From Sulfuricurvum sp. (GTDB lineage Bacteria > Campylobacterota > Campylobacteria > Campylobacterales > Sulfurimonadaceae): a stretch of 64,000 nucleotides of DNA. The position numbers and the translations under genes were made by a program. Shown in pieces: positions 6,988 through 16,161 of the stretch. The stretch covers positions 37,299 to 101,298 of the forward strand of contig JAUYAU010000012.1 in assembly GCA_030693335.1 (NCBI GenBank), in the 5' to 3' direction. The stretch's first letter is position 1. Every line of letters begins with the position of its first letter. The notes under the pieces are model-generated. The model was not told where the DNA came from, did not search any database, and saw only the letters and a program-made list of their open reading frames with translations.

Positions 6988-7805
6988 GTTGGCTAAAGTA
7001 TGTTGATGTCCCTGATCTCCTTAAAATTGCAGAAGAGACCGGTTGGTTGGTAGACGGTTATCACGTTAAACTCATGATGATGCACTCACCGCATTTGTGT
7101 TATGGCGCATACGATGAAGGTGTTTTGGTAGGTGCCGTTTTAGCCATTGAATATGAAGTATCTGCGATGATCAAATATTTCATGGTCAAACCGTCACATC
7201 AAAAGCAAGGGATCGGCAAGCGGTTGTTCACGACACTCTTTGGTGTGCTTCAATATGAATATCCTTCAATCTATCTGCATGCAAACCCTCAGCTCAAACG
7301 TTTTTTTGAACAAAGCGGTTTTGTGTCCGTGATGGAAGTAGGGCGATTTTTGAATGTCGGAAAAGTTCCCCCTTTTAGTTTTACCAATGCACAGGCTAAA
7401 GAGCTTGATGGCGGAAACTTTGATGCCATTATCCGAAAAATAGATTTAGAGACGTTTGGTGAAAATCGTATGGAGTTTATGCTCGATGAGATGGAGCGGA
7501 ACAGCTCTCTTAAATTTGCACTTCCAAACTCATTTCAGCACTCCAGTGTTATTAATGCACGAGGAGTCTATTTGGGGCCATGGCAGTGCAAAGCAGGATA
7601 TGAAGAAGAAGCAGAAAAAATGATGCAGGGTGTTTTGTATTTTAGGGGTTTAAAAAAAGTGCTCGCAGACGTACCCATGGGTAACAAGGCAGCGGTTGAT
7701 TTATACGAAAAATACCATTTTCAGCAAAAAGGTACATTTTTGCACATGACATACGGCGCTGATCGCCATGTCAAGTTTGAAAATATCTTTTCATTTTCAT
7801 TATAG
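6978..7805 (+). CDS. GNAT-family acetyltransferase, tandem domains, in nif operon
   Basis: A 275-residue protein with a GNAT acyl-CoA-binding motif (Q-x-x-G-I-G-K-R near 76-83) in its first half and a second, GNAT-like half ending in DLYEKYHFQQKGTFLHMTYG. The start codon lies inside the end of nifV (10-nt overlap), so translation is probably coupled. Substrate is unknown. Being tied to homocitrate synthase, another acetyl-CoA enzyme, suggests a nif-specific task, but that is inference. Confidence 0.8.
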   Translation: MYIGWLKYVDVPDLLKIAEETGWLVDGYHVKLMMMHSPHLCYGAYDEGVLVGAVLAIEYEVSAMIKYFMVKPSHQKQGIGKRLFTTLFGVLQYEYPSIYLHANPQLKRFFEQSGFVSVMEVGRFLNVGKVPPFSFTNAQAKELDGGNFDAIIRKIDLETFGENRMEFMLDEMERNSSLKFALPNSFQHSSVINARGVYLGPWQCKAGYEEEAEKMMQGVLYFRGLKKVLADVPMGNKAAVDLYEKYHFQQKGTFLHMTYGADRHVKFENIFSFSL

Positions 7806-7814
7806 GGGGAGATT

Positions 7815-8039
7815 ATGAACTTATTAGAGAGCAGCGAGAATAAAAAATGCAGGATTCTTTCGATTAACCTGTCTGACAGTCTGACAGAACATTTATGGGC
7901 TATGGGTATTTATCCCCACGCTACCCTGTATGTGAAGCGATACGGCTGGTTTAAAAGCAGTGTGCAGATACAAATAGGGCAGCGTCTTATTGCATTGGGC
8001 AAAGATCAAGCTAGATCAATCGAAATATGTGCCGCATAA
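7815..8039 (+). CDS. FeoA-like small protein
   Basis: A 74-residue protein with the SH3-like FeoA fold pattern: CRILSINLS, a LWAMGIYPHATLYV segment and a final IALGKDQARSIEI strand. FeoA domains regulate or assist ferrous iron uptake and also occur as stand-alone small proteins. No feoB is nearby. Within the nifB operon (9 nt after the GNAT gene, GGGGGAG upstream) it may help supply iron or act as a protein-binding adaptor; this is inference. Confidence 0.75.
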   Translation: MNLLESSENKKCRILSINLSDSLTEHLWAMGIYPHATLYVKRYGWFKSSVQIQIGQRLIALGKDQARSIEICAA

Positions 8040-8059
8040 ATTAAATCAAAGGAGAAAAA

Positions 8060-8248
8060 ATGACTGAAACTGATCACAAAAAAGAGTTAGCAAAACTCAA
8101 ACGTTTGGCGATTGAAATTGCTTCTGAAATACATGATATTGTAGAAGACACAGTGTGGACCAATCATGTAAAGATGCCAGAATTGGCTGAAAAACTATAC
8201 ACAGCTGTTGAAAAAGCAAACAGCTACAAGGCAGAGCATTCTCTGTAA
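8060..8248 (+). CDS. CCE_0567/Rop-like (DUF683) nif-associated metalloprotein
   Basis: A 62-residue, almost wholly helical protein. The pattern KLKRLAIEIASEIHDIVED followed by a short turn and AEKLYTAVEKA matches the two-helix PF05082 (Rop-like, CCE_0567) family found almost only in nif clusters and reported to bind metal in a cyanobacterial member. AAAGGAG precedes the ATG. Its biochemical role in nitrogen fixation is not established. Confidence 0.75.
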   Translation: MTETDHKKELAKLKRLAIEIASEIHDIVEDTVWTNHVKMPELAEKLYTAVEKANSYKAEHSL

Positions 8249-8259
8249 AGGAGGCAATA

Positions 8260-8538
8260 GTGCCTACCAAAGAAGAAGTATTGTCTATGGAAATATGCGA
8301 ATGTGGCAGTAAGACTGTCGCAGAAGCTATTAAAATATTTCAAGAAACATCACTCCCCTATAAAAAAGCGAAAAAACTCGTCACTGAGTGTGATAAGAGC
8401 TGCTGTCGTGCAGCTATTACCAGACTTTTTGATATGGCTTATTTTGGTAACTTTGATTACGATGAGATTGCACGACTCATCCAACTGCGACACGATAAGC
8501 TTGGAGAAATACTCGAGAGAATGAAAAGTGGGCGATGA
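8260..8538 (+). CDS. Small Cys-rich nif-operon protein, unrecognised
   Basis: A 92-residue protein starting at GTG with AAGGAGG upstream. Cysteines are arranged C13-x-C15 and C44-x3-C48-C49 separated by a helical stretch, which recalls the spacing of BFD-like [2Fe-2S] domains without matching exactly. The C-terminal half is helical and charged. I do not recognise the family. The arrangement suggests metal or Fe-S binding. It lies 11 nt after the CCE_0567-like gene and overlaps the next gene by 11 nt, so it belongs to the nifB operon. Confidence 0.65.
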   Translation: MPTKEEVLSMEICECGSKTVAEAIKIFQETSLPYKKAKKLVTECDKSCCRAAITRLFDMAYFGNFDYDEIARLIQLRHDKLGEILERMKSGR

Positions 8539-8977
8539 GATTTCTATTAGACTGGCAAATCTGAATGATTTATCATCCATGGCAGATTTATTAAAAGAGC
8601 TTTTTACGATTGAAGATGATTTTCTTATTGATAGACAAAAACAGATACATGGACTGCAATTACTACTTCAACAATCAAATACTACTGTTCTTGTAGCACA
8701 CTATCATAATCGTATCGTTGGTATGGTTTCGATGCAGCAGCTGATTTCAACTTCGATGGGTGAAAGAGTAGGGTTAATAGAGGATATGATTGTCCAAAGC
8801 GAATTTCGAGGACAAGGTATCGGAAGTTTGCTACTAACCTCTCTGATCACTGCGTCAAAGCAACTGGGGTATAAACGTCTCTCATTAGGTGTTGATCTGC
8901 GAAACACACCTGCTAAAGCCTTTTATGCTAGATTTGGTTTTCAGCCATCTAATATGGGATTGATGTACAAAATATGA
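8528..8977 (+). CDS. GNAT-family acetyltransferase, last gene of nifB operon
   Basis: A 149-residue single-domain GNAT protein. The acetyl-CoA loop R-G-Q-G-I-G-S lies near residues 95-101 and the C-terminal FYARFGFQ motif is clear. It starts with GTG inside the preceding gene (11-nt overlap). Substrate unknown. Together with the tandem GNAT gene it makes two acetyltransferases in one nif operon. Its last codons contain the candidate NifA site for nifH. Confidence 0.82.
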   Translation: MGDEISIRLANLNDLSSMADLLKELFTIEDDFLIDRQKQIHGLQLLLQQSNTTVLVAHYHNRIVGMVSMQQLISTSMGERVGLIEDMIVQSEFRGQGIGSLLLTSLITASKQLGYKRLSLGVDLRNTPAKAFYARFGFQPSNMGLMYKI

Positions 8978-8979
8978 CA
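8964..8979. promoter_or_regulatory. NifA-type upstream activator sequence for nifH
   Basis: TGT-N10-ACA lies about 130 bp upstream of the predicted nifH start, inside the range of NifA enhancers. It overlaps the end of the GNAT gene and the left arm of a 7-bp inverted repeat (TATGACA at 8973-8979, TGTCATA at 8991-8997). Confidence 0.5.
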
Positions 8980-9079
8980 TTACAATTATGTGTCATACCC
9001 CTGCATGACTCATTCCTACAATTTTGTCATATACGTCACTTTTTGTTGATTAAAATTCATTAAATGTAGAAAAAACCTT

Positions 9080-9095
9080 AGAACACCCTTTGCAT
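9080..9095 (+). promoter_or_regulatory. -24/-12 (sigma-54-like) promoter of nifH operon
   Basis: Reads AGAAC-ACCCT-TTGCAT. The -12 box is a full match to TTGCA; the -24 box departs from GGAAC by one base. The predicted start near 9105 leaves a leader of about 25 nt with the ribosome site AAGGGGAT. Confidence 0.7.
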
Positions 9096-9120
9096 CTAGG
9101 AAGATGAAGTTCAAAAATAA

Positions 9121-10044
<924 letters not shown>

Positions 10045-10051
10045 ATAAAAC

Positions 10052-10071
10052 GATTCCTCTTTTGAGGAATC
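10052..10071 (+). terminator. hairpin between nifH and the downstream nif genes
   Basis: A perfect 8-bp stem (GATTCCTC / GAGGAATC) with a TTTT loop follows the nifH stop by 7 nt and is followed by TTTAAT. It may be a partial terminator or a 3-prime stabiliser that keeps nifH transcript more abundant than nifDK. Confidence 0.6.
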
Positions 10072-10146
10072 TTTAATGGCCGTCATGAAAATGACCAATA
10101 ACATCTTGTTAATAATGAAAAGAAAACAACAGAAAAAGGAGATTAG

Positions 10147-10506
10147 ATGTTTGTATTAGGTTTTCACTTCCCAGCTTCAATGGGGAATCAAATTCCAGAC
10201 GAATTAGTTGCAGAAAAAATTGCCGAGGTTGATATCAGTGATGTCAAAGAGATCAAACTTTTAATGGGTACAAAAGAGAGAGATAAAGAGTGGTTGAGCT
10301 ACACAAACAAAGATACTTTTTTGTTTAGAGCAATGGTTCATTACTTCAAAGAAGAGAACCCTGAAAAAGCGCAAAAGTACATGATCTACATGAATCGTTA
10401 TCAAATGTCAGCAATTTCAAAACGTGTTGATGCAGCTGATGATGAAACAATGAAATTGTGTCATCACCTCGATAATATGGAACAGTTCCGTATTGAAGTC
10501 GCGTAA
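10147..10506 (+). CDS. Unrecognised 119-residue protein encoded between nifH and nifD
   Basis: The gene has AAAAAGGAG upstream of its ATG and ends 14 nt before nifD, so it is surely translated with nitrogenase. The protein opens [14 protein letters not shown], is mostly helical after residue 20, and has a single Cys near 104. It is not a PII protein (no T-loop), not NifT, and does not look like the delta subunits AnfG/VnfG, which sit between D and K genes. I do not recognise the family. Position argues for an accessory or protective role toward the nitrogenase proteins; that is inference. Confidence 0.75.
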   Translation: MFVLGFHFPASMGNQIPDELVAEKIAEVDISDVKEIKLLMGTKERDKEWLSYTNKDTFLFRAMVHYFKEENPEKAQKYMIYMNRYQMSAISKRVDAADDETMKLCHHLDNMEQFRIEVA

Positions 10507-10520
10507 GGAAGAGGTGTATT

Positions 10521-11987
10521 ATGGGACCAGAGTCACTAGAAGCCAAACAAAAAGCGGCCATTGAAGAGATCTTAAAAGCGTATCCTGAAAAAGCGGCGAA
10601 AAACCGTGAAAAACACTTGGGTGTTGGATCTCCAAACGATGAAAATCAAAAAACGTGCGGTGATGTCCGCTCAAACAAAAAAACCGTCCCGGGTGTTATG
10701 AGCCAACGCGGTTGTGCATATGCGGGTTCAAAAGGGGTTGTATGGGGTCCTGTCAAAGACATGATCCACATCTCTCACGGTCCAATCGGATGCGGACAAT
10801 ACAGCCGTGCAGGTCGTCGTAACTACTATATCGGTGTAACCGGTGTTGATACCTTTGTAACGATGAATTTTAGCTCGGATTTCCAAGAGAACAACATCGT
10901 TTTCGGTGGAGATAAAAAATTGGGCAAATGTATCGATGAAATCGAATTGCTTTTCCCATTGAATAACGGTATCACGGTTCAGTCCGAATGTCCGATCGGT
11001 TTGATCGGGGACGATATCGGTGCAGTTGCAAAAACAAAAGCAAAAGAGATCGATAAAACGATCGTTCCAGTAAACTGTGAAGGTTTCCGTGGTGTTTCTC
11101 AATCACTTGGTCACCACATCGCAAATGACACAGTTCGTGACTATGTTTTTGATGCTAAAGTCAACGTAGACACAAGCGATGTTATTGCAACAGAATATGA
11201 TGTTGCTATCATCGGTGACTATAACATCGGTGGTGATGCATGGTCAAGTCGTATCCTTCTTGAAGAGATGGGTCTTCGTGTTGTAGCACAATGGTCAGGA
11301 GATGCAACGCTCAAAGAGATGGCATTGACACCAAAAGTGAAATTGAACTTGCTTCACTGCTACCGTTCAATGAACTACATCAGTCGTCACATGGAGAAAG
11401 AATACGGGATTCCTTGGATCGAGTATAACTTCTTCGGACCGTCACAAACCATTAAGTCTCTCCGTAAAATCGCGGCATTCTTTGATGAGTCTGTACAGAA
11501 AAAATGTGAAGAAGTGATCGCTAAATATCAACCGATGATCGATGCGGTTATCGCAAAATACAAGCCTCGTCTTGAAGGTAAAACCGTTATGTTGTTCGTC
11601 GGTGGTCTGCGCCCTCGTCACGTTATCGGTGCATACGAAGATTTGGGTATGGAAGTAATCGGTACAGGTTATGAGTTCGCTCATGATGACGACTACAAAC
11701 GTACAAAAGAAGAGATTTTCCGTTCAACCGTTATCTACGATGACGTCAACGAGTATGAGCTTGAAGCATTCGTTAAAAAACTTCAGCCTGACCTAGTAGC
11801 TTCTGGGATCAAAGAGAAGTATGTATTCCAAAAGATGGGTCTCCCATACCGCCAAATGCACTCATGGGATTACAGCGGTCCATACCACGGATACGACGGA
11901 TTCGCGATTTTCGCACAAGATATGGATTTAGCAATTAACTCACCAGTATGGGCGCATTCAAAAGCACCATGGGAACAGGAAGGATGA
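10521..11987 (+). CDS. nifD: NifD, nitrogenase MoFe protein alpha chain
   Basis: A 488-residue alpha subunit of the molybdenum nitrogenase. P-cluster ligands are Cys65, Cys91 and Cys157; FeMo-co ligands are Cys280 (LHCYRSMNY) and His447 ([15 protein letters not shown]). The [13 protein letters not shown] segment carries the histidine near the active site. Local wording around the cofactor is of the Mo type rather than V or Fe-only. It is followed by nifK with 4 nt between stop and start. Confidence 0.99.
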   Translation: MGPESLEAKQKAAIEEILKAYPEKAAKNREKHLGVGSPNDENQKTCGDVRSNKKTVPGVMSQRGCAYAGSKGVVWGPVKDMIHISHGPIGCGQYSRAGRRNYYIGVTGVDTFVTMNFSSDFQENNIVFGGDKKLGKCIDEIELLFPLNNGITVQSECPIGLIGDDIGAVAKTKAKEIDKTIVPVNCEGFRGVSQSLGHHIANDTVRDYVFDAKVNVDTSDVIATEYDVAIIGDYNIGGDAWSSRILLEEMGLRVVAQWSGDATLKEMALTPKVKLNLLHCYRSMNYISRHMEKEYGIPWIEYNFFGPSQTIKSLRKIAAFFDESVQKKCEEVIAKYQPMIDAVIAKYKPRLEGKTVMLFVGGLRPRHVIGAYEDLGMEVIGTGYEFAHDDDYKRTKEEIFRSTVIYDDVNEYELEAFVKKLQPDLVASGIKEKYVFQKMGLPYRQMHSWDYSGPYHGYDGFAIFAQDMDLAINSPVWAHSKAPWEQEG

Positions 11988-11991
11988 CGTC

Positions 11992-13536
11992 ATGCAAGAA
12001 GTAGAAAAAATCGTAAACGGGAAAGACCTGTTTAAACGACCTGAGTATCAAGATGTACTCGCAAACAAAAAACAATTCGAATCTTCTATGCTTGCAATTA
12101 ACCCTGCAAGAGTAGCAGAAGTTCAAGCATGGACTGAATCATGGGATTACCGTGAAAAAAATCTTGCCCGTGAAGCTATTACTGTCAATCCTGCAAAAGC
12201 ATGTCAGCCTCTTGGTGCTGTCATGGTTGCACTTGGATTTGAGGGTACTATGCCTTACGTTCACGGTTCACACGGTTGTGTTGCGTATTTCAGAAGTTAC
12301 TTTACCCGTCATTTCAAAGAGCCTACACCATGTGTATCGGATTCTATGACAGAAGATGCTGCGGTATTTGGTGGATTGGTAAACATGAAAGAGGGTCTGA
12401 AAAACTGTGCTGCAGTCTATAAGCCTAAAATGATCGCTGTTTCTACTACGTGTATGGCAGAAGTTATCGGAGATGACTTAATGGCATTTATCATCGCGGC
12501 AAAAGAAGAGGATGGCGGACAATATTTGCCGGAAGAATACCCAATTCCATTTGCACACACTCCATCGTTTGTTGGTAGCCATATCACTGGATATGACAAC
12601 ATGATGCACGGCATTATGTCTCAACTCACTGAAGGACAAAAAGGTGAAACAAAAAAACGTATCAACATCATCCCTGGTTTTGAAACGTACATTGGTTCAC
12701 TTCGCTCAGTCAAAACGATTGTAGAAGCATTCGGAACAGACTATATAATGTTGGGCGATCACTCTGATCAGTGGGACATGCCTGCAGGTCAATACGAGAT
12801 GTTCCAAGGCGGAACAAAATTGGATGATGCACGAGATTGTATCAATTCAAGCGCAACAATTTCGTTGCAAAAATACGCTACATCCAAAACCATGAAAATG
12901 GTTGAGAAACGATGGAAGCATGCTGGTGGATTCAGCAATCCAGTCGGTCTCAAAGGGACAGATGAGTTTGTTATGAAACTCTCCGAACTAACCGGTACAG
13001 AAGTACCACAAAAGCTAAAAGTAGAGCGCGGCCGTTTGGTTGATGCTATGCAAGACAGTTATCCGTACATGCACGGTAAAAAATTCGCTATCTGGGGTGA
13101 TCCTGACTTCCTAATCGGTGCAGTATCATTCTTGTTAGAGATGGGTGCAGAGCCAACTCACGTTCTTTGTCACAATGCTCCTAAGGGTTGGGAAGAAGAG
13201 ATGAGAGCAATGCTTGATACATCTCCGGCAAAAGACAGCTTGAATGTATGGGCTGAAAAAGATTTGTGGCACATGCGTTCACTTCTTTATACTGAGCCTG
13301 TCGATTTCATGATCGGTAACAGCTATGGAAAAGAGTTGATGCGTGACACAGGTACTCCGTTGATCTATATCGGATTCCCGATTTTTGATCGTCATCACCT
13401 GCACCGTTACTCTATCAGCGGTTACGACGGTGCGTTGAACCTTCTTACTTGGATCACGAACAAAGTTCTTGACCAGTTGGATGAAGATACCAAAGGTATC
13501 GCAACCACCGACTACTTCTTCGACCTTATCCGCTAA
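11992..13536 (+). CDS. nifK: NifK, nitrogenase MoFe protein beta chain
   Basis: A 514-residue beta subunit. P-cluster ligands are Cys71, Cys96 and Cys154 (STTCMAEVIGDD). It carries the beta-type N-terminal extension (about 50 residues before the first cluster motif), so the length is normal for group with long NifK. Pairs with NifD to form the heterotetramer. The operon continues with two small genes after a hairpin. nifE and nifN are not in the window. Confidence 0.99.
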   Translation: MQEVEKIVNGKDLFKRPEYQDVLANKKQFESSMLAINPARVAEVQAWTESWDYREKNLAREAITVNPAKACQPLGAVMVALGFEGTMPYVHGSHGCVAYFRSYFTRHFKEPTPCVSDSMTEDAAVFGGLVNMKEGLKNCAAVYKPKMIAVSTTCMAEVIGDDLMAFIIAAKEEDGGQYLPEEYPIPFAHTPSFVGSHITGYDNMMHGIMSQLTEGQKGETKKRINIIPGFETYIGSLRSVKTIVEAFGTDYIMLGDHSDQWDMPAGQYEMFQGGTKLDDARDCINSSATISLQKYATSKTMKMVEKRWKHAGGFSNPVGLKGTDEFVMKLSELTGTEVPQKLKVERGRLVDAMQDSYPYMHGKKFAIWGDPDFLIGAVSFLLEMGAEPTHVLCHNAPKGWEEEMRAMLDTSPAKDSLNVWAEKDLWHMRSLLYTEPVDFMIGNSYGKELMRDTGTPLIYIGFPIFDRHHLHRYSISGYDGALNLLTWITNKVLDQLDEDTKGIATTDYFFDLIR

Positions 13537-13566
13537 GGTTATTTTCTCCCTCTTGGGAGATACCTT
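13535..13566 (+). terminator. hairpin after nifK
   Basis: A six-pair stem TCTCCC / GGGAGA with a TCTT loop, flanked by a further AAGGT / ACCTT pairing, begins at the nifK stop. No T-run follows, so it may stabilise or process the nifHDK message rather than end it. Confidence 0.5.
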
Positions 13567-13583
13567 CATACAAAGATCTTACT

Positions 13584-13769
13584 ATGTCTGTACAAGATAA
13601 AATAAAAACTGAACTGTTACAAGAAGCGTATGCCAATATCGATAAGATATACGATTCAATCGATCAGCATTTTATCCTCGATGAAACACGCCGCGACAAT
13701 GTGATCAAACACCTCAATATCCTCAAAGACGAACTGTATTTCGTTTTCCAAACCACACCGCTTTCCTAG
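13584..13769 (+). CDS. Unrecognised 61-residue protein downstream of nifK
   Basis: A small, charged, helical protein (IDKIYDSIDQHF then a KHLNILKDELYFVFQ helix) starting 47 nt after nifK. No motif or cysteine is seen. The two-helix layout resembles the Rop-like nif proteins in a general way, but I cannot assign it. No strong ribosome site precedes the ATG. Likely co-transcribed with nifHDK through the hairpin; function unknown. Confidence 0.5.
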   Translation: MSVQDKIKTELLQEAYANIDKIYDSIDQHFILDETRRDNVIKHLNILKDELYFVFQTTPLS

Positions 13770-13814
13770 AACACAATATGCATTATTTTTTCAAACCACT
13801 ATTGGAGAAATATA

Positions 13815-14027
13815 ATGGATCATCATGTTGTTGTTGAAAAACTATGTGCCTGTGCAAGACGAAAACAAATGCCGCAGATCAAGACTTTGGATGACAAAGA
13901 AAATGCTATGCGTATTGCACGGGCATGGGCACAGGAAATGAATGAAAGTTTCTGTGGAAAGCACTCATTCACTGCTGTTGAAATGGATGAGAATTATGTG
14001 ATTGCTGTGGGAGAGGGAAGTTATTAG
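13815..14027 (+). CDS. Unrecognised 70-residue Cys-containing protein at the end of the nif operon
   Basis: Starts 45 nt after the previous gene with TTGGAGAAAT upstream of ATG. The N-terminus has HHVVVEKLCACARRKQMPQ, giving a C-A-C pair followed by basic residues; a third Cys lies near 47 and a final strand TAVEMDENYVIAVGEG. Family not recognised. The cysteines and the position suggest a metal-related nif accessory, which is inference. Confidence 0.6.
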   Translation: MDHHVVVEKLCACARRKQMPQIKTLDDKENAMRIARAWAQEMNESFCGKHSFTAVEMDENYVIAVGEGSY

Positions 14028-14077
14028 TTTCTCTGTATTTGTGTAGATTTTAAATACAATAAGAGGGTCTAATACAC

Positions 14078-14083
14078 TATAAT
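14078..14083 (+). promoter_or_regulatory. -10 element (TATAAT) six bases before the antiporter ATG
   Basis: TATAAT-N6-ATG with no Shine-Dalgarno sequence in between: the transcript would start at or beside the start codon. The same geometry precedes the MNT gene. Confidence 0.55.
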
Positions 14084-14089
14084 TATCGT

Positions 14090-15688
14090 ATGGAAAATTT
14101 ACTTTTATCAATCTTTTTAACGATTACCATCGCAACTGTTCTTAATATTATTCTGAAAAAATTTGGTATCTCCCATATCATTGGTTATATTGCGACAGGA
14201 ACCATTATCAGCACTCTTTTTGGATTTAATGGACTTGCAAATGATTCATTGGATTTGATAGGAGAGTTCGGGATTGTCTTTTTGATGTTTACCATCGGAC
14301 TTGAACTGAGTTTAGATAAAATCAAAAAGATGAAAGAGATTCTCCTTACAAATGGCCTGTTGCAGGTCATTCTAAGCGTCTTTGTTATTTTTATTCTCTC
14401 ATATTATCTCTTTAGACTCAATTTCAATACATCTCTTATTATTTCTTTGGCTTTTTCACTCTCATCCACGGCCATTGTGCTCACCTATCTCAAAGACTCC
14501 AAAGACATACACACCCCATACGGACAAAAATCGATGGGAATTTTGATCTTTCAGGATCTCGCTGTCATCCCTATTTTACTTCTGATCACTTTTTTATCCA
14601 ATGACACACTCTCTCTTGGTGAAGTCCTTGTTAAAACTCTCATCTCAGCCGTATTTGTTGTGGTATTCATGTTTACGTTGGGTGACAAGATTGTCAATGC
14701 ATTGTTACAGTTTTCTGCAAAAACTGAGCTGGAAGAACTTTTCTTGGGCTCTGTGTTTTCGATTCTTATCGGAGCTTCACTTCTTGCACACAGTATGGGA
14801 TTTACCTATTCACTGGGAGCATTTATTGCAGGGATGATCATCGCGGATACACGTTACAACGTCAAAGTGGAATCCGATATTGCCAGCTACAAAGATCTGC
14901 TTCTTGGTGCCTTTTTCTTTGGTGTGGGGACTAAAATTGATTTATACTATTTTCTTGAAAACATTCATATCATCACGTTTGTATTTATCTTTGCCATGCT
15001 CTTCAAAGCGGTTGCTATTTATGCCATCATACGACGAAACTCCGATAAAAATACCTCGGCCAAAACAGCGCTTGCGCTTGCTCAGATTGGAGAATTTTCC
15101 TTTGCTATTTTTACCCTAGCAGGGGGACAAAAGCTTATATCGCAAGAAATGGCGAGTTTTTTGATACTCGTGAGTGTGATATCGATGATTCTGACCCCAT
15201 TCATTATTGGAAATATTTATAAGCTTTCATCATACTTCGAAAAAGAGTACTACGAATCGGACGTCATCACTCCCATAGAGCGTAAAGGTCACATTATTGT
15301 TGCCGGATTTGCAATTCTTGGTAAAATTGTTGCTGCCTCTTTACAGGCAAAAGGGGCAAATTTTATTATTATATCCGATAATTTAAAACACGTATTACAT
15401 GCTAGAAAACTTGGATATATGGCTTATTTTGGCCACTTAAATAAACAACCTGTTTTGGAGTCATTGATGGTGAAAGAGGCAAAAGCTATCATTATCACCA
15501 TGAGCAGTGAACACACCAGACGGTTGATTAGTGAAGCGGTGCTTGGTTACAGTAAAGAAGCTAATATTATTGTCAAAATTGACAGTGCTGATGAGCGAAA
15601 AAGCATGAGAGACCTTCCGGAGTTAGAGTTTGTCGATGCAAGCTTTGAAATAGCAGATTTACTTGTTAAACATGCACTTATAAAATAG
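14090..15688 (+). CDS. CPA2-family cation:proton antiporter with TrkA-N domain (Kef-type)
   Basis: A 532-residue integral inner-membrane protein. About twelve hydrophobic segments fill residues 1-380, including the family-typical FLMFTIGLELS and YSLGAFIAGMIIADTRY stretches. From about 400 a cytoplasmic Rossmann domain (IIVAGFAILGKIVAA) of the TrkA-N type follows, as in KefB/KefC and YbaL. It probably exchanges K+ or Na+ for protons, gated by a nucleotide. No KefF/KefG partner is adjacent, and the specific ion cannot be read from sequence. Confidence 0.88.
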   Translation: MENLLLSIFLTITIATVLNIILKKFGISHIIGYIATGTIISTLFGFNGLANDSLDLIGEFGIVFLMFTIGLELSLDKIKKMKEILLTNGLLQVILSVFVIFILSYYLFRLNFNTSLIISLAFSLSSTAIVLTYLKDSKDIHTPYGQKSMGILIFQDLAVIPILLLITFLSNDTLSLGEVLVKTLISAVFVVVFMFTLGDKIVNALLQFSAKTELEELFLGSVFSILIGASLLAHSMGFTYSLGAFIAGMIIADTRYNVKVESDIASYKDLLLGAFFFGVGTKIDLYYFLENIHIITFVFIFAMLFKAVAIYAIIRRNSDKNTSAKTALALAQIGEFSFAIFTLAGGQKLISQEMASFLILVSVISMILTPFIIGNIYKLSSYFEKEYYESDVITPIERKGHIIVAGFAILGKIVAASLQAKGANFIIISDNLKHVLHARKLGYMAYFGHLNKQPVLESLMVKEAKAIIITMSSEHTRRLISEAVLGYSKEANIIVKIDSADERKSMRDLPELEFVDASFEIADLLVKHALIK

Positions 15689-15773
15689 TACAAGCGGAAT
15701 AAAAAATCAAATACTATTTTAAGCAGTGTTGTCCTAAACTAGGGAGAAATTTCATGATATTTAGGAACTTCAA

Positions 15774-16124
15774 TTGACCTATTACATAACAAAGCTCATA
15801 ATCACAACGCTTCTAATAGTCCTTATATCTGAAATATCCAAGAGAAGCAGTTTGGCAGGTGCGCTGTTAGCGGCAATACCTTTAGTCTCAATATTGGCAA
15901 TGACGTGGATGTATGTTGATACTGACAGCAGTACCAGTGCCGTTGAATTTTCAAATAGAATCGTTTGGCTGATTGCGCCGTCAATGACATTGTTTATTAT
16001 TTTTCCTATTTTGATCAAAAAAGGGGTAGGTTTTTATTCCAGCATGGGTGTGGCGGTCATTGCTACAGTTACCGCTTATTATTTGATGATCTTGATCTTG
16101 GGGAAATTTGGGATTAAATTGTAA
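15774..16124 (+). CDS. DUF3147 family membrane protein
   Basis: A 116-residue protein with four hydrophobic segments. The N-terminal pattern YYITKLIITTLLIVLISEIS with SSLAGALLAAIPLVSILAMTW is that of the DUF3147 family. Start is TTG at 15774 with AGGAAC upstream. Function is not known for the family. Confidence 0.75.
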   Translation: MTYYITKLIITTLLIVLISEISKRSSLAGALLAAIPLVSILAMTWMYVDTDSSTSAVEFSNRIVWLIAPSMTLFIIFPILIKKGVGFYSSMGVAVIATVTAYYLMILILGKFGIKL

Positions 16125-16161
16125 ACGAGAATCGATATAATTTCAAAAAAAGGAAATTGTA

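Noticed and set aside
10147..10506. PII (GlnB-like) or AnfG/VnfG delta subunit between nifH and nifD
   Set aside because: No PII T-loop or conserved start, and the delta subunits lie between D and K genes and share no visible motif; NifD is clearly of the Mo type.
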